Shown in pieces: positions 55,121 to 63,871 of a DNA stretch of 64,000 bases (position 1 is its first letter; every line of letters begins with the position of its first letter). The stretch lies in the NCBI RefSeq assembly GCF_936943645.1, contig NZ_CAKZJO010000086.1, forward strand, positions 62,001-126,000, given 5' to 3'. The notes under the pieces were generated by a model, which saw only the letters and a list, made by a program, of their open reading frames with translations, was not told the origin of the DNA and ran no database searches. Source of the stretch: an uncultured Bradyrhizobium sp. (GTDB lineage Bacteria; Pseudomonadota; Alphaproteobacteria; Rhizobiales; Xanthobacteraceae). The position numbers were made by a program, and so were the translations under genes.

Positions 55121-55231
55121 GCGAGCGTTCCTTCCGGTTTCCCTGATCGTGTCGGTTACCGGAGCGGATAGCACTTGGCCTGCCCATTCGAAAGGCTTGT
55201 TCGCCCCTGCGGTATATGGTTAGGCATAATC

Positions 55232-55876
55232 ATGATGACATTCCCGAAGCATTTGCTGGAAGGCTACCAGGCCTTCGCCACCCAGCGGCTGCCGACCGAG
55301 CAGAGCCGCTATCGCGAGCTGTCGGTGAAGGGGCAGTTCCCGGAAGTGATGGTGATCGGCTGCTGCGACAGCCGCGTCTCGCCCGAGGTGATCTTCGACG
55401 TCGGGCCGGGCGAATTGTTCGTCGTGCGCAACATCGCCAATCTCGTGCCGGTGTATCAGCCCGACGGCAACGCGCATGGCGTCTCGGCTGCGCTGGAATA
55501 TGCGGTGACGGTGCTGAAGGTGAAGCACATCGTGATCCTCGGTCACGCCCAATGCGGCGGCATCCGCGCCTTCGTCGACAAGATCGAGCCGCTGACGCCG
55601 GGCGACTTCATCGGCAAATGGATGCAGATGTTCATCAAGCCGGGCGAAGTGGTCGAGCAGCGCGACCATGAGAGCATGGCGCAGTTCGTCGAGCGCATCG
55701 AGAAGGCTGCGGTGTTCCGCAGCCTGGAGAACCTGATGACATTCCCGTTCGTGCAGAAGGCCGTCGAGAACGGCCAGATGCAGACCCACGGCGCCTATTT
55801 CGGCGTCGCGGAGGGATCGCTGTTCGTGCTGGACAAGACCGCGAAGGAATTCAAGAACGCGCGGGGCGTGGCGTAG
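55232..55876 (+). CDS. Beta-class carbonic anhydrase
   Basis: A 214-residue zinc enzyme interconverting CO2 and bicarbonate. Zinc ligands are in IGCCDSRVSPEVIFD (Cys and the Asp-Arg dyad, near residues 43-48) and ILGHAQCGGIRAF (His and Cys near 103-107). GELFVVRNIANLVP is a beta-class signature. MMTFPKHLLEGYQAFATQRL is the typical alphaproteobacterial start; the ATG at 55232 is chosen over the next codon. No signal peptide, so it is cytoplasmic, probably supplying bicarbonate for carboxylases. A Family A repeat follows the gene. Confidence 0.95.
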   Translation: MMTFPKHLLEGYQAFATQRLPTEQSRYRELSVKGQFPEVMVIGCCDSRVSPEVIFDVGPGELFVVRNIANLVPVYQPDGNAHGVSAALEYAVTVLKVKHIVILGHAQCGGIRAFVDKIEPLTPGDFIGKWMQMFIKPGEVVEQRDHESMAQFVERIEKAAVFRSLENLMTFPFVQKAVENGQMQTHGAYFGVAEGSLFVLDKTAKEFKNARGVA

Positions 55877-55910
55877 GGCGATTCCGCAAACTGCGGCGCC
55901 AAACGCGATC

Positions 55911-56065
55911 GTCGTCCCGGACAAGCGCAAGCGCAGATCCGGGACCCATACGCCGCAGCGATAATTTTGCGAAAACCCGGAGTTACCAGCTTCGCGCCAG
56001 ACCACGTCCTGTGGTTATGGGTCCCGGATCGGCGCGCGCTTATGGCGCGCTTGTCCGGGACGACG
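55911..56065. repeat. Family A palindrome, copy 4
   Basis: GTCGTCCCGGACAAGCGCAAG left arm and GCGCGCTTGTCCGGGACGACG right arm, with inner CCCGGAGTTACCAGCTTCGC-type core and TGTGGTTATGGGTCCCGG. It separates the convergent carbonic anhydrase and asd genes. Confidence 0.9.
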
Positions 56066-56083
56066 AGAGGAGTTGGCGAAGCG

Positions 56084-57118
56084 TTACGCCGCCTGCTTCT
56101 TCGCAGCTATCAGCTTGCGGTTGATCAGCACTTCCGCGATCTGGATCGCGTTGAGCGCTGCCCCCTTGCGCAGATTGTCGGACACGCACCATAGCGCGAG
56201 ACCGTTCTCCACCGTCGCGTCCTCGCGGATGCGGCTGATGTAGGTGGCGTCCTCGCCGGCCGCTTCATAGGGCGTCGCGTAGCCGCCGGGCTCCTGCTTG
56301 TCGATGACGAGGCAGCCGGGCGCCTTGCGCAGGATCTCGCGGGCTTCGTCCGCGGTGATCGGGTTCTCGAACTCGATGTTGACCGCTTCGGAGTGGCCGA
56401 CGAAGACAGGCACGCGCACGCAGGTGGCGGTGAGCTTGATCTTGGGATCAAGGATCTTCTTGGTCTCCGCCATCATCTTCCACTCTTCCTTGGTGAAGCC
56501 GTCCTCCATGAAGACGTCGATGTGGGGGATGACGTTGAAGGCGATGCGCTTGGGGAATTTCTTCGCGACGAGCTCGTCATTGGTGTAGACGGCCTTGGTC
56601 TGCGAGAACAATTCGTCCATCGCGTCCTTGCCGGCACCCGAGACCGATTGATAGGTCGAGACCACGACGCGCTTGATGCCCGCCTTGTCGTGCAGCGGCT
56701 TGAGCGCGACCACAAGCTGCGCGGTCGAGCAGTTCGGGTTGGCGATGATGTTCTTCTTCTTGAAGCCTTCGGTCGCGGCCGCATTCACCTCCGGCACGAT
56801 CAGCGGCACGTCCGGATCCATGCGCCAGGCCGAGGAATTGTCGATCACCACAGTGCCGGCGGCGCCGATCTTCGGCGACCATTCCTTCGACACCGAGCCG
56901 CCCGCCGACATCAGGCAGATGTCGACGTCGGAGAAGTCGTAATGCTCGAGCGCCTTCACCTTCAGGGTGCGGTCGCCATAGGAGACCTCGACGCCGACGC
57001 TGCGGCGTGACGCCAGGGCCACGACCTCGTCCGCGGGGAATTTGCGCTCATCCAGGATGTTGAGCATTTCCCGTCCGACATTGCCGGTCGCGCCGACGAC
57101 TGCGACTTTGTAACCCAT
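56084..57118 (-). CDS. asd: Aspartate-semialdehyde dehydrogenase
   Basis: NADPH-dependent enzyme making aspartate semialdehyde for lysine, threonine, methionine and DAP. The 344-residue protein has the Rossmann start VAVVGATGNVGREMLNIL, the catalytic cysteine in IIANPNCSTAQLVVAL near residues 127-142, YQSVSGAGKDAMDEL, and the catalytic His in VFVGHSEAVNIEF near 247. It is of normal length. The ATG at 57118 is clear. Single gene in divergent orientation to an exported or membrane protein gene. Confidence 0.97.
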   Translation of the reverse strand: MGYKVAVVGATGNVGREMLNILDERKFPADEVVALASRRSVGVEVSYGDRTLKVKALEHYDFSDVDICLMSAGGSVSKEWSPKIGAAGTVVIDNSSAWRMDPDVPLIVPEVNAAATEGFKKKNIIANPNCSTAQLVVALKPLHDKAGIKRVVVSTYQSVSGAGKDAMDELFSQTKAVYTNDELVAKKFPKRIAFNVIPHIDVFMEDGFTKEEWKMMAETKKILDPKIKLTATCVRVPVFVGHSEAVNIEFENPITADEAREILRKAPGCLVIDKQEPGGYATPYEAAGEDATYISRIREDATVENGLALWCVSDNLRKGAALNAIQIAEVLINRKLIAAKKQAA

Positions 57119-57234
57119 CGTTCACTCTCCGATGAAAAAGCCCGTTCCTGAAGCTCACGCTTAAACAGGAAGAGCAGCGCTTCTATGCGAGAACCGGCCG
57201 CAAGACAACGTTGGACCATGCCTTAGGGACGTGG

Positions 57235-58029
57235 ATGCAGTCGCCCGAGGCCAGCACGGCCGCACTCTCGACCCGGACCAGTTTCCATCTGGCATTGGCA
57301 GCCTTCGCCGACGAGGTCGTCGGCACGCTGGCGCGGCTGTTCGCCTATGTGGGGACGCTCGCCCTGTTTGCCATCCTTGGCCTTGCGGCGCTCGGCCAGC
57401 TGCCTGATTTGCGCGACGACGAGCCAGCGACGAAACCGGGCTGGAGCGTGGCCGACCGCTCGCATCCGGCCTTCGCCCTCAGCAAGCTCGATTCGTCCGA
57501 AAAAACAGCATCTTACACCATCCTTCGGCATCCCGAGGGCGGCCGCCGGGACGTCATGCGCTGGACCGGCGCGGCGGACAAGCCGCTGGCCGAGCTCGAG
57601 ATTTACCGGGAGGGCGACGAATTCGACGTGGCTCGTCCGGCCGCGCTGGACCTCGCCGTCCAGATGGGCCTGGGCACGGCCGGCGCGCTCGAGCAGGCCG
57701 GCCTGATCGAAACCAAATTCGGCCCCGTCGCCCTGTTCCGGCCGGTCGCGGCAACGGAGGGGGCGCGGCCCTGCCTCGGCTACCTCAAGCGCAGCGAGGA
57801 GCCGGGCCTGCAGATCTCCGGCTTCTCCTGCCAGGGCGGCACAGCGCCCGCCCAGCGCGCGGCCATCGCCTGCACGCTGAACCGGCTGACGCTGCTGACC
57901 TCGGGCAACGAGCCCAAGCTCGCCGACCTGTTCGCCCGCGCCGAGCTGAAGCGCCGTGGTTGCGACCTCCAGAGCTCACCGGACTGGCTGCTGGGCGCCG
58001 CGAACGCGCAATTGCGCGGGGCGCTTTGA
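57235..58029 (+). CDS. Hypothetical membrane-anchored protein
   Basis: A 264-residue protein with one N-terminal membrane segment (LARLFAYVGTLALFAILGLAALG, about residues 32-54) and a large periplasmic part. That part has recognisable stretches FALSKLDSSEKTASYTILRHPEGGRRDVMRW, LAELEIYREGDEFD and SGFSCQGGTAPAQRAAIACTLNRLTLLTSGNEPKLADLFARAELKR. Several Cys in the C-terminal half could form disulfides. I do not recognise a family. The ATG at 57235 has AGGGA six bases upstream and is preferred over a TTG at 57211. Confidence 0.75.
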   Translation: MQSPEASTAALSTRTSFHLALAAFADEVVGTLARLFAYVGTLALFAILGLAALGQLPDLRDDEPATKPGWSVADRSHPAFALSKLDSSEKTASYTILRHPEGGRRDVMRWTGAADKPLAELEIYREGDEFDVARPAALDLAVQMGLGTAGALEQAGLIETKFGPVALFRPVAATEGARPCLGYLKRSEEPGLQISGFSCQGGTAPAQRAAIACTLNRLTLLTSGNEPKLADLFARAELKRRGCDLQSSPDWLLGAANAQLRGAL

Positions 58030-58186
58030 GGCGCATCAAGCTCAAGTGGCTGGTATTGATGCAACTTTTGCCGGCGGCCTCGATTATTCCGAGCTGGTGT
58101 GACCCAATAGACCTAGTTGCGCCCACCCCGACCGGGCTAGTATGGGGGTGAAATCGACTGGCGGTGCGCCGCCTGAAGGGGACGTG

Positions 58187-58576
58187 ATGAGCTCGAAATT
58201 CTCTGCCAAATGGGCGACCTTGTTTGCTGCGGGCGCCGTGATTGCCATGTCCTCTGCCATCGGTTTGGCAACGCCGGCTTCGGCCGACAACAAGACCAAG
58301 CGCTATGACGAGCGCGGCCGGCACTATTACGGCCCGAGCGGGCCCAACGCCGTCTACCAGCAGGGCCGCACCCGCATCTATGTGAGCAAGCGCTCCTGGC
58401 TCGACGGCGGCACCGAGGTCAATCCGGGCGACCGCAAATTCTCCGACTACGCCTTCCCGCCGGCTGTCGGCTATCCGTCCTTCGCGCGCGAGAATCTCAA
58501 CCGCCCGATCGACCGCCAGCCGCTCTCGACGCCCCAGGACATCGGCGGCTATCCGCAGAATTTCCCGCTGTACTGA
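58187..58576 (+). CDS. Small exported hypothetical protein
   Basis: A 129-residue secreted protein. The signal peptide (WATLFAAGAVIAMSSAIGLATPASA) ends near residue 33. The mature part has KTKRYDERGRHYYGPSGPNAVYQQGRTRIYVSKRSWLDGGTEVNPGDRKFSDYAFPP and ends GGYPQNFPLY. A Tyr- and Pro-rich tail without cysteine suggests a surface or periplasmic role. No known family is recognised. AAGGGG precedes the ATG at 58187. It ends in a strong terminator. Confidence 0.78.
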   Translation: MSSKFSAKWATLFAAGAVIAMSSAIGLATPASADNKTKRYDERGRHYYGPSGPNAVYQQGRTRIYVSKRSWLDGGTEVNPGDRKFSDYAFPPAVGYPSFARENLNRPIDRQPLSTPQDIGGYPQNFPLY

Positions 58577-58600
58577 GCGGACGTAGCGATCCGAATCAAA

Positions 58601-58627
58601 AGGCCGGGCTCACGCCCGGCCTTTTTG
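58601..58627 (+). terminator. Intrinsic terminator
   Basis: Stem AGGCCGGGC (58601-58609) with GCCCGGCCT (58614-58622), loop TCAC, then TTTTG. It lies 24 bases after the stop of the small exported gene. Confidence 0.93.
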
Positions 58628-58640
58628 TTTTGGAAGGTGC

Positions 58641-58760
58641 CGTAAGGTGGGCAAAGCGACTTGTCCGCCATCGCTCGAAGAGCGAAGGCTGAAGTGTGCC
58701 CACGCATTTTGGCGAATCGAGAGAGGTGGTGGGCACGGCGCAAGAGCGCCTTTGCCCACC
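58641..58760. repeat. GGGTGGGCAAAG-class palindrome, copy 2
   Basis: CGTAAGGTGGGCAAAGCG left arm and CGCCTTTGCCCACC right arm with inner GTGTGCCCACG/GTGGGCAC. Same class as 17523-17616. It ends 17 bases before the leuB stop. Confidence 0.8.
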
Positions 58761-58777
58761 GAGAGAGCTGCGCCCAC

Positions 58778-59890
58778 TTACGCGTGCAGCTTCTGCAATT
58801 CCTTCAGGATCGCTTCGCCCATCTGCGTGGTCGAGGCGGCCGTGGTCCCCTCCGACTTGATGTCGGCCGTGCGCAGGCCGCTCGCAAGCACGGCAGCGAT
58901 CGCGGCGTCCACCTTGTCGGCGAGATCGCCCATGTCGAAGGAATAACGCAGCGCCATGCCGAACGACGAGATCATCGCGATGGGATTGGCGAGGCCCTTG
59001 CCGGCGATATCAGGCGCCGAGCCGTGCACGGGCTCGTACAGGGCGCGGCGCTTCTTGGTCTTCACATCGACCTCGCCGAGCGAGGCCGAGGGCAGCATGC
59101 CGAGCGAGCCCGTCAGCATCGCCGCGATGTCGGACAGCATGTCGCCGAACAGATTGTCTGTCACGATGACGTCGAACTGCTTCGGCCATTTCACCAGCAT
59201 CATGCCGCCGGAATCGGCGAGCTGATGCTCGAGCGTGACATCAGGATATTCGCGCTTGTGGACCTGAGTCATGACCTCGTTCCAGAGCACACCCGACTTC
59301 ATGACGTTGCGCTTTTCCATCGACGTCACCTTGTTCTTGCGCTTCCTGGCAAGCTCGAAGGCGACGCGGCCGATGCGCTCGATCTCATAGGTGTCGTAGA
59401 CCTGGGTATCGATGGCGCGCTTCTGGCCGTTGCCGAGATCGGTGATGGTCTTGGGCTCGCCGAAATAGACCCCGCCGGTGAGCTCGCGCACGATGACGAT
59501 GTCGAGGCCCTCAACCGCCTCGCGCTTCAGGCTGGAGGCGTCCGCCAGCGCCGGGTAGCAGACGGCCGGACGGAGGTTGGCGAACAAAGCGAGATCCTTG
59601 CGCAGGCGCAGCAGGCCGGCTTCGGGACGCACCTCGTAAGGCACGGCGTCCCATTTCGGACCGCCGACCGCGCCGAAGATGATGGCGTCGGCGGCGAGCG
59701 CCTTGGCCATGTCGCCCTCGGAGATCGACACCTTGTGCGCGTCATAGGCGGAGCCGCCGACGAGGCCGGTGTCGGTCTCGAATTTGGCGATCCCGGCCGA
59801 ATTGAGCCAGTCGATCAGCCGCTTCACCTCGCCCATCACTTCGGGGCCGATGCCGTCGCCGGGAAGCAGCAGCAGTTTGTGGGTCGCCAT
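58778..59890 (-). CDS. leuB: 3-isopropylmalate dehydrogenase
   Basis: Third enzyme of leucine synthesis, oxidatively decarboxylating 3-isopropylmalate. The 370-residue protein starts MATHKLLLLPGDGIGPEVMGEV, the family N-terminus, and has RPEAGLLRLRKDLALFANLRPAV, VRELTGGVYFGEPK and DNLFGDMLSDIAAMLTGSLGMLPSASLGE. The ATG at 59890 is the true start; the frame stays open upstream through a repeat at 59914-59988 and should not be counted. leuB is on the strand opposite to leuC and leuD and far from them. Confidence 0.98.
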   Translation of the reverse strand: MATHKLLLLPGDGIGPEVMGEVKRLIDWLNSAGIAKFETDTGLVGGSAYDAHKVSISEGDMAKALAADAIIFGAVGGPKWDAVPYEVRPEAGLLRLRKDLALFANLRPAVCYPALADASSLKREAVEGLDIVIVRELTGGVYFGEPKTITDLGNGQKRAIDTQVYDTYEIERIGRVAFELARKRKNKVTSMEKRNVMKSGVLWNEVMTQVHKREYPDVTLEHQLADSGGMMLVKWPKQFDVIVTDNLFGDMLSDIAAMLTGSLGMLPSASLGEVDVKTKKRRALYEPVHGSAPDIAGKGLANPIAMISSFGMALRYSFDMGDLADKVDAAIAAVLASGLRTADIKSEGTTAASTTQMGEAILKELQKLHA

Positions 59891-59913
59891 GGTCGTCACC
59901 TCAGATTTTTTCT

Positions 59914-59988
59914 CGTCATTGCCGGGCTTGACCCGGCAATCCAGCCTTTTTTGAAGGATGGATGCCCGGGTCAAGCCCGGGCATGACG
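59914..59988. repeat. CCGGGCATGACG-class palindrome, copy 2
   Basis: CGTCATTGCCGGGCTTGACC left arm with CAATCCA, and TGGATGCCCGGGTCAAGCCCGGGCATGACG right arm, a compact 75-base hairpin. It lies 24 bases upstream of the leuB start and in frame adds 28 spurious codons. Confidence 0.88.
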
Positions 59989-60110
59989 AGCGGGATGAAT
60001 TTCGGCCGGAGTGCTAGAGCGGCGTTGCGCGCTTGGCAAGACACCATTGCCGGGGTGCGGCTGTGCAAGGCGGGCGGGGCCTGCCACACTGCAAGGGCCG
60101 GAGAATCCCC

Positions 60111-61301
60111 TTGCACGCCCCTGATCGAACCCCGCCCTACGCACACCCCGCGCGGCTGATCCTGACGCTGTCGCTGGCCGCGACCGTCGGGCTCGGCATC
60201 GGCCGCTTTGCCTATGCGCTGGTGCTGCCGGATATGCGTGAGACCCTCGGCTGGTCCTACTCGGCGGCCGGTTTCATGAACACCATCAACGCCGTCGGCT
60301 ATCTCGTGGGCGCGCTTGCCGCCTCGCGCCTGATCCAGCGCGTCGGCTGGGCGGCGGCCATCCGAGGCGGAACCCTCGCCTGCGTCGCCGCGCTCGCCAC
60401 TTGCGCGCTGACGGGGAATTTCGTCGCGCTGAGCCTGGCGCGGCTCGTGCTGGGTCTGGGCGCTGCGGCCGGCTTCGTCGCGGGCGGCGCGCTGGCGGCC
60501 ACCATCGCCCAGACCCGCCCCGAGCGGGCCAATTTCCTGCTCAGCCTGTTCTATGCCGGGCCCGGCATCGGCATACTGTCCTCGGGGCTGATCGCCCCGT
60601 TCACGCTGCAATATTTCGGGCCGGGCTCGTGGTGGATCGTCTGGTGGGCGCTGACGCTGCTCTCGGTCGCGATGACGATCCCGCTGTTCCTGATTCGCAT
60701 CGAGAGCAGTGTCCGCTTCTCGGAAGGCGGTCACGCGTCATTCGCGATCCTGCCCGTGCTGATTTATCTCGCCGGCTACTTCCTGTTCGGCGCCGGCTAC
60801 ATCGCCTACATGACCTTCATGATCGCCTATGTGCGCGATAGCGGCGGCGGGGCCGCGGCGCAGGCGGCGTTCTGGAGCCTGATCGGCCTGTCCGCCTTCG
60901 CAACGCCCTGGGCCTGGCGCGGCGTGCTCGCGCTCGATCGCGGCGGATTGGCCACCGCCATCATCCTCGGCACCAACGCAGCGGGCGCGGCGTTGCCGAT
61001 GCTCGGGCATTCGCCGGCATGGCTCGCGGTCTCGGCCGTCGTGTTCGGCGTCGCCTTCTTCGCCGTGGTCGGCTCGACCACCGCCTTCGTGCGCTTCAAC
61101 TATCCGCCGCAGGTGTGGCCGACCGCGATCGCCGCGATGACGATCTCGTTCGGCGTCGGCCAGACGCTCGGCCCGATCGTGGTCGGCGCGATCACGGATG
61201 CGCTGGGAAGCCTGAGCTACGCGCTCAATGTCTCGGCGGCGTTGCTGGCACTGGGGGCAGTGGCGGCGCTGTGCCAGAGGAAGGTGGGGCCGGCCAAATA
61301 G
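60111..61301 (+). CDS. MFS transporter, YbfB/YjiJ family
   Basis: A 396-residue inner-membrane transporter with 12 predicted spans, of the YbfB/YjiJ MFS group. Typical segments are SLAATVGLGIGRFAYALVLPDMRETLGWSYSAAGFMNTINAVGYLVGAL and, after the loop, FLLSLFYAGPGIGILSSGL. The ending is AAMTISFGVGQTLGPIVVGAITDALGSLSYALNVSAALLALGAV. Substrate unknown. The start is set at TTG 60111 with GGAG seven bases upstream; a TTG at 60033 would add 26 poorly hydrophobic residues. Family A repeat follows. Confidence 0.88.
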   Translation: MHAPDRTPPYAHPARLILTLSLAATVGLGIGRFAYALVLPDMRETLGWSYSAAGFMNTINAVGYLVGALAASRLIQRVGWAAAIRGGTLACVAALATCALTGNFVALSLARLVLGLGAAAGFVAGGALAATIAQTRPERANFLLSLFYAGPGIGILSSGLIAPFTLQYFGPGSWWIVWWALTLLSVAMTIPLFLIRIESSVRFSEGGHASFAILPVLIYLAGYFLFGAGYIAYMTFMIAYVRDSGGGAAAQAAFWSLIGLSAFATPWAWRGVLALDRGGLATAIILGTNAAGAALPMLGHSPAWLAVSAVVFGVAFFAVVGSTTAFVRFNYPPQVWPTAIAAMTISFGVGQTLGPIVVGAITDALGSLSYALNVSAALLALGAVAALCQRKVGPAK

Positions 61302-61318
61302 ACGGCCGCATAATCGGT

Positions 61319-61468
61319 GTCGTCCCCCCGCGAACGCGGGGACCCATACCGCGTGATCTTTCTATGGCGAAAGCTGGAAGTACCGAACAACTAATCTTCG
61401 CCAAACCTCTCCCTGGGGTTATGGGTCCCGGATCTGCGCGCGCTTGATGCGCGCTTGTCCGGGACGAC
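61319..61468. repeat. Family A palindrome, copy 5
   Basis: GTCGTCCCCCCGCGAACGCG left arm and GCGCGCTTGTCCGGGACGAC right arm. The core GAAGTACCGAAC...AATCTTCGCCAAAC matches the reverse strand of copy 1 at 30905. The two arms are of different subtypes (CGCGAACGCGGG and GCGCGCTTGTCC). Confidence 0.9.
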
Positions 61469-61475
61469 AGCGAGG

Positions 61476-62258
61476 CTAGCTCCCGCTGAACGAATTATAC
61501 CCCTGGTCTTCCCAGTATCCGCCCTTGTAGTCGTTGGTGACTTCCATCGAGACCACGTATTTCGGGTTCTTGAAGCCGAGCTTTGTGGGCACACGGATCT
61601 TCATCGGGAAGCCGTAGGCGCGCGGCAAAATCTCGTTCGCATATTTGAACGTCATCTGGGTCTGCGGATGCAGCGCGCTGCGCATGTCCAGAGGCGAATT
61701 GTAGCCTTCCTTGTCGGCGCACTGGAACCAGACATATTTCGCGCGCGTGTCGGCGCCGATCAGCTTGAGGAAATCGCGCAGGGGGGTACCGGTCCAGCTG
61801 CCGATCGCGCTCCAGCCTTCGACGCAGATGTGGCGGGTGATCTGGCTGACCTGCGGCAACTTGTAGAGTTCGTCCAGCGTCCAGGACTTCTTGTTGTCGA
61901 CGAGGCCGCGGACCTCGAGCTTCCAGTCTGCGGCCGCGACATCGGGCGCGTCGTCGAGATCGTAATAGGCGTTGAACGGAAACGGCTTGGTGATCGCGCT
62001 CTCGGGGAAAGTCGGCGCCAGTGCGTCGGGATTGAAGATGAAGGCCTGCACCGCGTCGTTGAACTTCGAGACCTGTGTCAGCAGTGTATCAGCCGAGGAC
62101 GAGTCGACGACATCGCAGCCGGTCAGCAGCGTCAGCGCCCCCAAGCTGGCGCCGCCCGCAATGAAGCGGCGACGGGTAAAATCCGGCATCGTCTTGATGG
62201 CGTCCTTGATCAGGAGCCGCTTGTCGACGCCGGGGATCAGGAATGAACGCTTGGCCAT
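61476..62258 (-). CDS. Tat-exported molybdopterin oxidoreductase (sulfite-oxidase fold)
   Basis: A 260-residue molybdopterin-binding protein of the MsrP/sulfite oxidase fold. The N-terminus has a twin-arginine signal (FTRRRFIAGGASLGALTLLTGC) that also ends in a lipobox, so it may be lipidated in the periplasm. The molybdenum-ligand cysteine is in RHICVEGWSAIGSWTGTPL near residues 143-161. FQCADKEGYNSPLDM and AYGFPMKIRVPTKLGFKNPKYV are family blocks. GGAGGAG precedes the ATG at 62258. It follows the cytochrome b gene by 11 bases and probably receives or delivers electrons through it. The substrate (sulfoxide, sulfite or other) is open. Confidence 0.9.
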   Translation of the reverse strand: MAKRSFLIPGVDKRLLIKDAIKTMPDFTRRRFIAGGASLGALTLLTGCDVVDSSSADTLLTQVSKFNDAVQAFIFNPDALAPTFPESAITKPFPFNAYYDLDDAPDVAAADWKLEVRGLVDNKKSWTLDELYKLPQVSQITRHICVEGWSAIGSWTGTPLRDFLKLIGADTRAKYVWFQCADKEGYNSPLDMRSALHPQTQMTFKYANEILPRAYGFPMKIRVPTKLGFKNPKYVVSMEVTNDYKGGYWEDQGYNSFSGS

Positions 62259-62269
62259 CTTCTCCTCCT

Positions 62270-62899
62270 TCAGCGACCGATGATCATGGCGCGCAGGCTC
62301 TTCGGCACGAGCAGCGCGAGCAGGACGTGAACGACGAGAAACGCGCAGATCGCGGCCATGCAGAAGAAATGGATGTAGCGCGCGGTCGGGTAATCGCCGA
62401 ACAGCGTGACCAGCCAATGCAGTTGCACCGGCTTCCACATGCCGAGCCCCGTGAGCACGATCAGCACGCCGACCACGATGATGCCGGCATAGAGCAGGCG
62501 CTGCACGTAATTGTAGACGGTGAGATCGTCATGGCCGAGCTTGAAGGTCAGGGCAGACCTGACGTCGTGCAGCACGCCTGACGGGGTGATTGGAAGCAGC
62601 TTTTTGCGGAAACGGCCGGTGGCGAAGCCGGTGACGAGATAGGCGAGGCCGTTGATCATCAGCAGCCACATCGCCGCGAAGTGCCAGAGCAGACCGCCGC
62701 CGAGCCAGCCGCCGAGCGTGTAGTCGCGCGGGAAGGTGAAGCCGAACAGCGGCGAGGCGTTGTAGATCTGCCAGCCCGACAGGATCATCAGGATCATCGC
62801 AAATGCGTTGATCCAGTGCATGACCCGCACCCAGGCCGGCTGGATCACCTTGGCCTTGATGGCCCTGACCTGCTCGTCGGTGACTGTGAGGCTCGCCAT
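62270..62899 (-). CDS. Cytochrome b561-type membrane protein
   Basis: A 209-residue b-type cytochrome with four predicted spans and histidines positioned for two haems: VRVMHWINAFAMILMILSGW near residues 25-44, GLLWHFAAMWLLMINGLAYL near 69-88, LLYAGIIVVGVLIVLTGLGMW, and YIHFFCMAAICAFLVVHVLLALL near 175-197. It is the electron-transfer partner of the molybdopterin protein 11 bases downstream. Related pairs are MsrPQ-like and formate dehydrogenase gamma-like modules. The ATG at 62899 is clear. Confidence 0.9.
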   Translation of the reverse strand: MASLTVTDEQVRAIKAKVIQPAWVRVMHWINAFAMILMILSGWQIYNASPLFGFTFPRDYTLGGWLGGGLLWHFAAMWLLMINGLAYLVTGFATGRFRKKLLPITPSGVLHDVRSALTFKLGHDDLTVYNYVQRLLYAGIIVVGVLIVLTGLGMWKPVQLHWLVTLFGDYPTARYIHFFCMAAICAFLVVHVLLALLVPKSLRAMIIGR

Positions 62900-63031
62900 G
62901 ATGGTTCCGTCCTGATCGTCCGTGGTGATCGTCGTCCTGGGGATCGTGTGTCGGGAATTATACGCCGGCCCGCCGGTTTTCGTTACGCCCTGCCGGCCAT
63001 GGAATCGATGCCGTCAGGCTATTGTGGTCAC

Positions 63032-63061
63032 AAAAAAGCGAGCCGGGTATCCCCGGCTCGC
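63032..63061 (-). terminator. Intrinsic terminator of the fasciclin gene
   Basis: Stem of 10 bp (63038-63047 with 63052-63061), loop TATC, followed on the minus strand by six T. It lies 46 bases after the fasciclin stop and separates it from the cytochrome b gene. Confidence 0.93.
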
Positions 63062-63106
63062 GGTCTGAAACCATCCTGTTCGGGGATGAAACAGGATCGC
63101 GCGGTG

Positions 63107-63661
63107 TTACGACGCCGGCATCAGCACGGTGTCGACCACATGGATCACGCCGTTGGACTGGTTGACGTTGGAGATCGTCACCATCGAGGTGCCGCCCTTG
63201 GCATCGACGATCCAGACCTTGCCGTCCATCTTCTTGACCGTCAGCTCCTCGCCTTCGGCGGTCTTCAGCTTCTTGCCGTCGGTGAGGTCGGAAGCCTCGA
63301 GCTTGCCGGGCACGACGTGGTAGGTGAGGATCTTGGTCAGCGTCGCCTTGTTCTCGGGCTTGACCAGATTGTCGACGGTGCCGGCCGGCAGCTTGCCGAA
63401 GGCGGCGTTGGTCGGCGCGAACACGGTGAACGGTCCCTTGCTCTCCAGCGTCGGCACCAGGCCAGCCGCCTTCACCGCCGCCACCAGCGTGGTGTGATCC
63501 TTCGAGTTGACCGCGTTCTGCACGATGTTCTTGGACGGGAACATCGCGGCGCCGCCGACCATGACGGTCTTTTCCTCGGCACGCACAGGCGCGACGACGG
63601 TCGCGGTGATGGCGAGGGCGCTGAAGGCGGCGGCAGCGAGATAGGCAATGCGCTTGGACAT
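63107..63661 (-). CDS. Exported fasciclin-domain protein
   Basis: A 184-residue secreted protein with a signal peptide (RIAYLAAAAFSALAITATVVAPVRA) and one FAS1 domain: TTLVAAVKAAGLVPTLESKGPFTVFAPTNAAFGKLP, LVKPENKATLTKILTYHVVPGKLEASDL and NGVIHVVDTVLMP. The H1 and H2 boxes of the fold are intact. FAS1 domains mediate adhesion or cell-surface interaction in other bacteria, and Rhizobium-type members affect symbiosis in some cases. GGGAGA precedes the ATG at 63661. It is separated by a terminator from the downstream cytochrome gene, so it is its own unit. Confidence 0.92.
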   Translation of the reverse strand: MSKRIAYLAAAAFSALAITATVVAPVRAEEKTVMVGGAAMFPSKNIVQNAVNSKDHTTLVAAVKAAGLVPTLESKGPFTVFAPTNAAFGKLPAGTVDNLVKPENKATLTKILTYHVVPGKLEASDLTDGKKLKTAEGEELTVKKMDGKVWIVDAKGGTSMVTISNVNQSNGVIHVVDTVLMPAS

Positions 63662-63871
63662 GGAAGTCTCCCGATTGAATTGGTGCCGGCCATGGCCGGT
63701 GTTGGGTTGGGGCAACAACAGCGACTGCGACATTTGGGCGATGCAGCAGTGCCGTCGTTGGACCGAACTACGGGAGGGTTTGGGGTGCGGTTTCGGGAAA
63801 AAATTCTTTGTGATGTGTGAAACTTTGGGGCGGCGTGATCGTGTGTTGCGAGCTCACGCGGCACACGCGCT

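Noticed and set aside
59891..59974. N-terminal extension of leuB
   Set aside because: The 28 extra codons are encoded by a palindromic repeat and are absent from the LeuB family; the ATG at 59890 gives the standard start.
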